DNA of 14,449 nt, from assembly GCA_900319615.1 (NCBI GenBank), contig ONPE01000050.1:1-14449 (forward strand), in the 5' to 3' direction. The position numbers and the translations under genes are program-made. The number at the start of each line of letters is the position of its first letter. The stretch's first letter is position 1. The notes beneath the pieces are model-generated. The model was not told where the DNA came from and did not search any database. It worked only from the letters and a program-made list of their open reading frames with translations. This DNA is from an uncultured Eubacteriales bacterium. GTDB taxonomy: Bacteria; Bacillota; Clostridia; Oscillospirales; Acutalibacteraceae. This document shows positions 1 to 4,484 of this stretch, one piece after another.

Positions 1-121
1 CCACGCATACAAGCTCGGCTTCATCCATCCGGTCACCGGAGAGTATCTGGAGTTCACCGCCGACCCGCCCGAGAGCTTTGTCCGCTTCCGTGATAAGCTT
101 AGAAAAGTCTCCCTTTCCTAA
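1..121 (+). CDS. RluA/RluD-family 23S rRNA pseudouridine synthase, C-terminal end only
   Basis: This is the 3' end of a gene cut by the window edge. Reading from base 2, 39 codons run to a TAA at 119-121. The translation begins HAYKLGFIHPVTGEYLEF and continues with a PPESF motif, which matches the conserved C-terminal tail of RluA/RluD-type pseudouridine synthases. These enzymes isomerise uridines in 23S rRNA. The catalytic Asp-containing HRLD motif and any S4 domain lie outside the window, so the exact paralogue (RluD or another family member) cannot be decided. No U-tract terminator follows; a palindromic repeat at 186-235 lies between this gene and the rplS promoter. Family assignment is fairly secure from the tail motif alone, but the target uridine is not known. 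Confidence 0.82.
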   Translation, partial: HAYKLGFIHPVTGEYLEFTADPPESFVRFRDKLRKVSLS

Positions 122-185
122 GGTAGCCGGCTGAAGAGCTAAAAGCATTTCTGTCAGATGAAGTATTCCAGCTGCTGTGCGGTAA

Positions 186-235
186 CCCTCCGAATCGGAA
201 CAAGTTCCGATCCACCTCCCTTAGAATAGGGAGGC
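186..235 (-). repeat. Double-hairpin intergenic repeat, copy 1 (family B)
   Basis: Two perfect stems sit side by side. ATCGGAAC (194-201) pairs with GTTCCGAT (204-211), and CCTCCCT (215-221) pairs with AGGGAGG (228-234). Read on the minus strand the order is GCCTCCC-hairpin, GGTGG, second hairpin, TCGGAGGG. This is the same layout as the element at 3998-4057 on the plus strand, so I treat them as two members of one dispersed non-coding repeat family. It lies between the pseudouridine synthase gene and the rplS promoter. No function is evident; stem-loops of this kind can stabilise RNA 3' ends. Confidence 0.6.
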
Positions 236-255
236 TGAAAAATTTCAAAAAACAC

Positions 256-284
256 TTGCATTTTTCGCTTCTTTGTGGTATTAT
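256..284 (+). promoter_or_regulatory. Probable sigma-A promoter of rplS
   Basis: TTGCAT (256-261) and TATTAT (279-284) are separated by 17 bp and resemble -35 and -10 hexamers. A second -10-like TATACT overlaps at 282-287 but with a 20-bp spacer. Transcription would start near 290 and leave a structured leader of about 125 nt before the rplS start codon. Based on sequence only. Confidence 0.6.
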
Positions 285-289
285 ACTTA

Positions 290-413
290 GGCATTTGGAT
301 ACCGCCTGTCAGCAGGTGGGGTTCAGATCTGAACGATTCGTTCAAATTTGAAGCGGGTAGTCCTCTGTCCGGTTATCAGATCAGGGCATGAATATCTGAA
401 AATTTTTAGGAGG
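290..413 (+). promoter_or_regulatory. Structured 5' leader of rplS, candidate L19 autoregulatory leader
   Basis: The untranslated region between the promoter and rplS holds three consecutive stems. CCGCCTG/CAGGTGG is at 302-308 and 313-319. A long hairpin at about 322-352 pairs TTCAGATCTGAAC with GTTCAAATTTGAA, with one G-U pair and one mismatch. TCAGAT/ATCTGA is at 376-381 and 394-399. Both arms of the long hairpin are nearly self-palindromic, so alternative folds are possible. The Shine-Dalgarno AGGAGG is at 408-413. L19 leaders that repress rplS when L19 is in excess are known in low-GC Gram-positives. I have not matched this sequence to that consensus, so the assignment rests on position and structure. 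Confidence 0.4.
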
Positions 414-418
414 AAAAT

Positions 419-766
419 ATGGACGCATTAAAGAAAATCGCAGAAGGCTCCGTAAAAGAGAGCACACCCGAGTTCCGCATCGGCGACACCGTAAAGGTCT
501 CCGTCAATATCCGCGAGGGTGAGAGAGAAAGAATTCAGATGTTCGAAGGCACCGTTATCGCTCGCCGCGGTTCAGGCGTAGCCGAGACCTTCACCGTTCG
601 CCGCCTTTCCTACGGCGTCGGCGTAGAGAGAGTATTCCCTCTCCACAGCCCGAACGTTGTCGACGTTAAGGTCATCCGCCGCGGTAAAGTTCGCCGCAGC
701 AAGCTCTACTATCTGCGCGACAGAGTCGGTAAGGCTGCTAAGGTCAAGGAAGAAATTCGTAAATAA
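419..766 (+). CDS. rplS: 50S ribosomal protein L19
   Basis: The product is 115 residues, the normal length for bacterial L19, a protein of the large subunit near the subunit interface. Recognisable family segments are FRIGDTVKVSVNIREGERERIQMFEG (about residues 19-44, written here only as landmarks FRIGD and ERIQ.FEG), the basic RRGSGVAETFTVRR region, and the VERVFPLHSP and KLYYLRDR motifs near the C terminus. The ATG at 419 follows AGGAGG (408-413) at ideal spacing. In many Firmicutes rplS follows trmD; here a pseudouridine synthase gene precedes it and it has its own promoter and leader. A strong terminator follows immediately, so it is probably expressed as a single-gene transcript or with partial read-through into lepB. 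Confidence 0.97.
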   Translation: MDALKKIAEGSVKESTPEFRIGDTVKVSVNIREGERERIQMFEGTVIARRGSGVAETFTVRRLSYGVGVERVFPLHSPNVVDVKVIRRGKVRRSKLYYLRDRVGKAAKVKEEIRK

Positions 767-785
767 TCTTTGAATTATTACACGA

Positions 786-808
786 GGGGGCTTTACAGCC
801 CCCTTTTT
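786..808 (+). terminator. Intrinsic terminator after rplS
   Basis: GGGGGCT (786-792) and AGCCCCC (797-803) form a perfect 7-bp GC-rich stem with a TTAC loop, followed directly by TTTTT (804-808). It lies 19 bp after the rplS stop codon and should end most rplS transcripts. Confidence 0.9.
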
Positions 809-824
809 CCATGATAGAATAATG

Positions 825-853
825 ATACCGGATCTTTAACGTAAGATCGGTAT
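825..853 (+). other. Imperfect stem-loop upstream of lepB
   Basis: ATACCG-G-ATCTT (825-836) pairs with AAGATCGGTAT (843-853), leaving one bulged G and a 6-nt loop. It lies between the rplS terminator and the lepB ribosome binding site. It has no U tract. It could be part of the lepB 5' untranslated region or an operator-like inverted repeat. I see no convincing promoter for lepB. Confidence 0.35.
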
Positions 854-892
854 GTATAAAACAGAAACTAAAAACATTTTGGAGATGTTGGT

Positions 893-1675
893 TTGGAAAT
901 GGAAAAGAATAAACCCGAGGGACTTCGCCGCGGCTCTGCCGATGTTCCTGAGATAGATATAAAGCGCGTCCGCTCCGGCAACACAGCCGCGCCCGAGACG
1001 GACGGCAGCAGCAAATTTGAGCCGTATATCGACGAATATCAGAGTATAGACCCCGAAGAGAATGCTGCAAACGCCCGCGATGATATAGTCGAGATCAGGC
1101 TCAACCGCAGCGAGGTCGCCGCCACCGTATTCGACTGGGTCGGCAGCCTTGTCACCGCGCTTGTGGTGGTGCTGCTGGTGATGACCTTCTTCTTCCGCAT
1201 CATCGACGTCGACGGCAAGAGCATGGAGCCCACCCTGATCGACACCGATAAGGTCGTCATCACCAACCTGTTCTATACCCCCAAGCAGGGCGATATAGTC
1301 ATCATCAGCCATGCCGAGGAGTATGCAAAGCCCCTTGTAAAGCGCGTGATAGCTACCGCGGGACAGGAGCTCCGCATGGATTATGAGAACAACGCCGTGT
1401 ATGTCGACGGGCAAAAGCTCGACGAGACCTATATCCAGGGCATGACCGTCCGCGGAGATATCCCCGAGAGCGAGCTCAACGGCGCCGTGCCCGAGGGCAA
1501 GGTTTTTGTGATGGGCGATAACCGCTCTATCTCTCTCGACAGCCGCTACAAGCAGATCGGCTATATCGACGAGAGCTCGATCATCGGCAAGGCTCAGCTG
1601 GACGTCATCCCCCATACCTACAAGGACGGCAGACCCGCGATCGATTTCAGCGGTATCCGTTACGTATATCAGTAA
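893..1675 (+). CDS. lepB: Type I signal peptidase, with long cytosolic N-terminal extension
   Basis: This membrane serine peptidase removes signal peptides from exported proteins. From the TTG at 893 the product is 260 residues. Residues 1-78 are hydrophilic and charged, then one membrane segment covers about 82-103. The catalytic Ser110 lies in GKSMEPT and the general base Lys150 in KPLVKRVIA. The conserved GDNR...SLDSR box is at 208-218. The TTG start is chosen because GGAG (881-884) lies 8 nt upstream; the in-frame ATG at 899 would have a 14-nt gap. Gram-positive signal peptidases usually have a short cytosolic stretch before the anchor, so the ~78-residue extension is longer than usual. 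It sits between rplS and rbgA, a common Firmicutes arrangement. Its rplS neighbour is insulated by a terminator. Confidence 0.94.
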   Translation: MEMEKNKPEGLRRGSADVPEIDIKRVRSGNTAAPETDGSSKFEPYIDEYQSIDPEENAANARDDIVEIRLNRSEVAATVFDWVGSLVTALVVVLLVMTFFFRIIDVDGKSMEPTLIDTDKVVITNLFYTPKQGDIVIISHAEEYAKPLVKRVIATAGQELRMDYENNAVYVDGQKLDETYIQGMTVRGDIPESELNGAVPEGKVFVMGDNRSISLDSRYKQIGYIDESSIIGKAQLDVIPHTYKDGRPAIDFSGIRYVYQ

Positions 1676-1682
1676 GCAAATT

Positions 1683-1704
1683 GCCTGCTTCCCGTGAAGC
1701 AGGC
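1683..1704 (+). terminator. Stem-loop after lepB, weak terminator or processing signal
   Basis: GCCTGCTT (1683-1690) pairs perfectly with AAGCAGGC (1697-1704) around a 6-nt loop. The following bases (TATACTATTA) are not a U tract, so termination is uncertain. The rbgA ribosome binding site GGTGAG begins only 12 bp later, so it may instead be a stability or attenuation hairpin in a lepB-rbgA transcript. Confidence 0.5.
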
Positions 1705-1724
1705 TATACTATTATGGTGAGAAT

Positions 1725-2756
1725 ATGAGTGTGAAGAACAATAAAAAGAACAAGAGCTACCGATCCGCCCCCAAGTCCGGAGGCAGGTCGGGCGCACGTA
1801 TAAAGCAGAGCGCCAAGCCGCAGAAGCCTGCCGAAAAATCCCCAAAGCCCGTCAAAAAGGCTGCAAAACCGAAGAAGCCGCAGTCGGGCGAAGCCTCCGA
1901 GTACAGCCAGATCATCCAGTGGTACCCCGGTCATATGACCAAGACCAGACGCCGCATGGAGAAGGACATCAAGCTCGTAGACGCCGTAGCCGAGATAATC
2001 GACGCTCGCATCCCGATATCCTCGCGCAACCCGGATATAGCCCGCCTCACCGACGGCAAGCCGCGCATCGTCCTGCTCAACAAGTGCGACATGGCAGATC
2101 CGCGCGCTACCGACAGATGGGTGACGTATCTGACGAAGGAGAACGTCCGCGCCATCCCGGTCGACTGCAAGAGCGGCAGGGGAGTCAACCGCTTTGTCCC
2201 CGTGCTCACCGAGCTGCTCGCTCCGCGCATCGAGAGCTACAAGGCTAAGGGCATGGCGAACCCCTCCATGCGCGTGATGATCGTCGGTATCCCCAACGTG
2301 GGCAAGTCCACCTTCATCAACCGCGTCGCCGGGAAAACCAAGGCTGTATCCGCCGACCGCCCCGGTGTCACCAGAGGCAACCAGTGGTTCACAGTCAGCA
2401 AGGGCTTCGAGATGCTCGACACCCCGGGCGTGCTGTGGCCGAAGTTCGACGACAGGACTGTCGGCGAGCACCTCGCCTTCACCGGCGCGATAAAGAGCGA
2501 CGTCATGGACACGGAGCTTCTTGCTATACGCCTGCTCGAGCTGCTCTGTCCGCTCAGGCCGGCAGAATTCATCGAGCGATACAAGCTGACCGACGACGAG
2601 CTTTCTCTGCCCGGTCACGAGCTGCTATCCGTCATCGCTCGCCGCCGCGGTATGCTGATCTCCGGCGGAGAGCCCGATACCGAGCGCGCCGCCTACGCCC
2701 TGCTCGACGAGTTCCGCGACGCAAAGCTCGGCAAAATCACGCTGGAAAACCCATGA
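1725..2756 (+). CDS. rbgA: Ribosome biogenesis GTPase RbgA (YlqF), with Lys/Pro-rich N-terminal extension
   Basis: RbgA is a circularly permuted GTPase needed for late 50S subunit assembly. The product has 343 residues. The permuted motif order is visible: the PGHM segment at 68-71, G4 NKCD at 119-122, then G1 GIPNVGKS at 188-195 and G3 DTPG at 232-235. The C-terminal all-helical RNA-binding region follows. Residues 1-58 are an added low-complexity tail rich in Lys, Ala, Pro and Ser; the B. subtilis protein is about 282 residues and starts almost at the equivalent of QWYPGHM. The ATG at 1725 is supported by GGTGAG at 1716-1721, so the tail is probably translated. The neighbours lepB and rnhB are conserved. 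Function is confident; the tail's role is unknown and could be added rRNA contacts. Confidence 0.93.
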   Translation: MSVKNNKKNKSYRSAPKSGGRSGARIKQSAKPQKPAEKSPKPVKKAAKPKKPQSGEASEYSQIIQWYPGHMTKTRRRMEKDIKLVDAVAEIIDARIPISSRNPDIARLTDGKPRIVLLNKCDMADPRATDRWVTYLTKENVRAIPVDCKSGRGVNRFVPVLTELLAPRIESYKAKGMANPSMRVMIVGIPNVGKSTFINRVAGKTKAVSADRPGVTRGNQWFTVSKGFEMLDTPGVLWPKFDDRTVGEHLAFTGAIKSDVMDTELLAIRLLELLCPLRPAEFIERYKLTDDELSLPGHELLSVIARRRGMLISGGEPDTERAAYALLDEFRDAKLGKITLENP

Positions 2757-2762
2757 TTTAAT

Positions 2763-2911
2763 GAGGAGTTAGGAATGAGGAATTAGGAATTAAGGGAAAC
2801 GCTTCGCGTTTTAGATTTTTAATTGATAACAGATACGTTTGATCAAGTTTTACAAATCGGGTGCGGGCAAAGCCCGCCTTAAATTCCTAATTCCTAACTC
2901 CTAATTCCTAA
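2763..2911. repeat. Heptanucleotide-repeat inverted element between rbgA and rnhB
   Basis: The left arm has four 7-nt units at 2763-2790 (GAGGAGT, TAGGAAT, GAGGAAT, TAGGAAT). The right arm has four complementary units at 2884-2911 (TTCCTAA, TTCCTAA, CTCCTAA, TTCCTAA). The arms can form a long imperfect stem. The interior holds two perfect small hairpins, AAACGC/GCGTTT (2797-2811) and GCGGGC/GCCCGC (2863-2877), in AT-rich sequence with no gene. The rnhB Shine-Dalgarno GGAGG (2915-2919) lies just outside the right arm. It is non-coding and resembles a small palindromic mobile-type or STRR-like repeat. Confidence 0.75.
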
Positions 2912-2923
2912 TTTGGAGGAAAA

Positions 2924-3535
2924 ATGGACTGGTTACTTTATGAAAACGACGCCCGGCAAAAGGGCTATAAAAATATCTGCGGAGTCGACGAAGCCGGCCG
3001 CGGGCCGCTCGCGGGCCCCGTCTGCGCTGCCGCAGTCATCCTTCCCGAGGGCTGCATCATCGAGGGCGTGAACGACTCGAAGAAGCTCACCGAGAAGAAG
3101 CGCGAGGCCTTGTTCGACGTCATTATCGAGACCGCGATCTCCTGCTCCGTAGCCTTCGGCACGGTCGAAGAGATCGAGCGCGACAACATCCTCGCCGCCA
3201 CGATGAACACCATGCGCCGCGCCGTAGAGGGCTTGTCCGTCAAGGCAGACTACGCCATGATCGACGGCAACCGCCTGCCAAAGCTCGACATCCCCGCGCA
3301 AACCATCGTAGGCGGCGACGCGAAGTCTATGTCTATAGCCGCCGCTTCCATCCTCGCGAAGGTCACGCGTGACCGCCTCATGCTCGAGTATGCCGAAAAA
3401 TATCCGCAGTACGGCTTTGAAAAGCACAAGGGCTACGGCACCAAGCTGCATATCGAGCGGATACTGGAGTACGGCGAAAGCCCTATCCACCGCCCGAGCT
3501 TTTTGAAAAAAATCTATGAGAAGAACCTACACTAA
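2924..3535 (+). CDS. rnhB: Ribonuclease HII
   Basis: RNase HII cuts the RNA strand of RNA-DNA hybrids and removes single ribonucleotides from DNA. The product is 203 residues, normal for the family. The signature GVDEAGRGPLAGP is at residues 20-32, with catalytic Asp22 and Glu23 and the GRG substrate motif at 25-27. Asp114 (MIDGN) and Asp132 (GGDAKS) complete the DEDD metal site, followed by the SIAAASILAKV helix. The C-terminal HKGYGT segment is also family-typical. The ATG at 2924 follows GGAGG at 2915-2919. The upstream heptad-repeat element ends 3 bp before this Shine-Dalgarno, so its stem could influence rnhB translation. The 3' end overlaps yraN by 20 bp, which suggests translational coupling. 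Confidence 0.97.
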   Translation: MDWLLYENDARQKGYKNICGVDEAGRGPLAGPVCAAAVILPEGCIIEGVNDSKKLTEKKREALFDVIIETAISCSVAFGTVEEIERDNILAATMNTMRRAVEGLSVKADYAMIDGNRLPKLDIPAQTIVGGDAKSMSIAAASILAKVTRDRLMLEYAEKYPQYGFEKHKGYGTKLHIERILEYGESPIHRPSFLKKIYEKNLH

Positions 3536-3911
3536 CCAAGAGTTCGGCGCTCTGGGCGAACGCTTTGCCGCAGCTTATCTCCGCAAGCTCGGATACAAAA
3601 TTCTCGAAAAGAATTATAAAAATACTCTCGGAGAGATAGACATCATCGCCCGAGCCGGGGGAGAGATCGTCTTCATCGAGGTCAAGACGCGCTCCGCACG
3701 CCCGTATCTCAGCGGCAAGTATTCCGTAGACAAACGCAAGCAGCACCACATCATGCGCACCGCCTCGGCATACACCGAGTTCACCGGCTGCACCCTGCAG
3801 CCGCGATTCGACGTCATCGAGATCGAGATCGACCGCTCCGCCGGCAGGCTGGTCGACATCAACCACATCAAAAACGCCTTCTCCCAGACCTCTGCCTACG
3901 CACCCTTCTAG
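3516..3911 (+). CDS. yraN: YraN family (UPF0102) endonuclease-like protein
   Basis: The 131-residue product is a standard-length UPF0102 protein. The family has a PD-(D/E)XK nuclease-like fold resembling Holliday-junction resolvases, but its biological role is unsettled. Visible motifs are LGERFAAAYL (13-22), GEIDIIA with Glu40 and Asp42, and VFIEVKTR with Glu55 and Lys57, which together form the expected metal-binding core. The ATG at 3516 lies inside the end of rnhB (20-bp overlap) and has no clear Shine-Dalgarno, so translation is probably coupled to rnhB. The rnhB-yraN pair is a common neighbourhood in bacteria. No truncation is seen. Confidence 0.93.
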   Translation: MRRTYTNQEFGALGERFAAAYLRKLGYKILEKNYKNTLGEIDIIARAGGEIVFIEVKTRSARPYLSGKYSVDKRKQHHIMRTASAYTEFTGCTLQPRFDVIEIEIDRSAGRLVDINHIKNAFSQTSAYAPF

Positions 3912-3928
3912 GACGCGCGCGTCCTTTT
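3911..3928 (+). terminator. Palindrome plus T4 after yraN, candidate terminator
   Basis: GGACGCGCGCGTCC (3911-3924) is a perfect 14-bp palindrome followed by TTTT. It starts on the last base of the yraN stop codon. The stem is GC-rich but the loop must come from the central bases and the T run is short, so efficiency is uncertain. Confidence 0.5.
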
Positions 3929-3930
3929 GG

Positions 3931-3993
3931 TACACCATACTGTTATGTTTGATGGTATTAAAAGTGAGATAGATCACAGCGTTGGGAGATATA
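3931..3993 (+). repeat. Dispersed ~63-bp intergenic sequence, copy 1 (family A)
   Basis: TACACCATACTG (3931-3942), TTGATG (3949-3954), ATCACAGCG (3973-3981) and GATATA (3988-3993) recur in the same order and nearly the same spacing downstream of lon (12896-12956). The two sites are about 9 kb apart and otherwise unrelated. This copy follows the yraN stop by 19 bp. No credible coding frame is present. What the sequence does is unknown. Confidence 0.55.
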
Positions 3994-3997
3994 CCGA

Positions 3998-4057
3998 GCC
4001 TTCCCCTTGAGGGGAAGGTGGGCAATTTGCCGACATAGGCAAATTGGTCGGATGAGG
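3998..4057 (+). repeat. Double-hairpin intergenic repeat, copy 2 (family B)
   Basis: CCTTCCCC (3999-4006) pairs with GGGGAAGG (4011-4018), and CAATTTGCC (4023-4031) pairs with GGCAAATTG (4038-4046). The ends read GCCT...GGTGG...TCGGATGAGG. The order of parts matches the minus-strand element at 186-235, with the second hairpin's sequence replaced but its pairing kept. It lies in the gene-free stretch between yraN and thrC. Confidence 0.6.
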
Positions 4058-4082
4058 TGTATAGCAGCACCTAAAATCTGCA

Positions 4083-4144
4083 ACACAATCGACATGCTTC
4101 GGTACGTCGCTTGGACACGCGTGTCCGACTTACCGCAGAATGAC
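4083..4144. repeat. Partial relic of the GTCATT-ended element
   Basis: A perfect palindrome GGACACGCGTGTCC (4113-4126) is followed by GACTTACCGCAGAATGAC. The terminal part of the element at 8066-8198 has GGACAC-GT-GTGTCC followed by GGACTTCGCAATGAC. The similarity suggests a decayed end of the same family, lying 18 bp before the full copy at 4163. The left boundary is approximate. Confidence 0.5.
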
Positions 4145-4162
4145 GGGCTTTATAGCAGCAGT

Positions 4163-4304
4163 GTCATTCCGAGGAGGGCACTGCAAATTACCTTATTATT
4201 GCCCGACGTGGGAATCCCCCTGTCGAAAATACCGTTTGCAGTGACAGAAAAGGCGGCGCGCCTCTTTGTGGGATTGCCACGGCGCCGGAGCCCCTCGCAA
4301 TGAC
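4163..4304 (+). repeat. GTCATTCCGAGG-ended MITE-like element, copy 1
   Basis: The 142-bp element starts with GTCATTCCGAGG (4163-4174) and ends with CCTCGCAATGAC (4293-4304), imperfect terminal inverted repeats. Its core aligns over most of its length with the reverse complement of the element at 8066-8198: shared blocks include ATCCCCCTGTCG, AATACCGTTTG, ACAGAAAAGG and GCGCCTCTTTGTGGGATT. It encodes no transposase. A spurious open frame crosses it and gives IPLSKIPFAVTEK-like peptide; the same peptide comes from the other copy read on the minus strand, which shows that it reflects the DNA repeat. Confidence 0.8.
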
Positions 4305-4318
4305 AGCGAAAGCCTGAA

Positions 4319-4345
4319 CCTTCCCATAATCGGGGAGGCTTTTTT
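4319..4345 (+). terminator. Intrinsic terminator in the yraN-thrC gap
   Basis: CCTTCCC (4319-4325) pairs with GGGGAGG (4332-4338), including one G-T pair, around a 6-nt loop. It is followed by C and TTTTTT (4340-4345). AGCCT at 4311-4315 can compete for AGGCT. It probably ends read-through from the rnhB-yraN side before the thrC promoter. Confidence 0.65.
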
Positions 4346-4418
4346 CTCTTTTGCTTGCTTCACTCCGCGATTTCCTCATAAAAACGGCATTTTCGCAACA
4401 TTTTTATCACATAAACTA

Positions 4419-4447
4419 TTGCTAAAAACCGCAATATATGTTATTAT
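4419..4447 (+). promoter_or_regulatory. Probable promoter of thrC
   Basis: TTGCTA (4419-4424) and TATTAT (4442-4447) are 17 bp apart. TATAAT also occurs at 4445-4450 and 4462-4467 in this AT-rich stretch, so the exact -10 is uncertain. The distance to the thrC start is under 40 bp, which leaves no room for a T-box or other long leader. Confidence 0.55.
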
Positions 4448-4484
4448 AATACAATCAATCGTATAATGGGTTAGGAGGGTCTTT

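Noticed and set aside
836..1615. Long minus-strand open frames opposite lepB and similarly opposite rbgA, clpX and lon
   Set aside because: They mirror strongly GC-biased plus-strand genes with clear motifs and have no family signatures or ribosome binding sites; these are shadow frames.
2757..2923. CRISPR-like array in the repeated AGGAATT sequences before rnhB
   Set aside because: The units are contiguous 7-mers without spacers and are arranged as two inverted arms, which is not a CRISPR layout.
4007..4303. Plus-strand open frame of 98 codons between yraN and thrC
   Set aside because: It runs through the family B repeat and the GTCATT-ended element, has no ribosome binding site, and its C-terminal peptide (IPLSKIPFAVTEK) recurs only because the same DNA repeat is present at 8066-8198 on the other strand.
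4448..4484. T-box or other amino-acid riboswitch before thrC
   Set aside because: The best promoter lies under 70 bp from the start codon, leaving no room for a T-box, and no T-box-like conserved sequence is visible.
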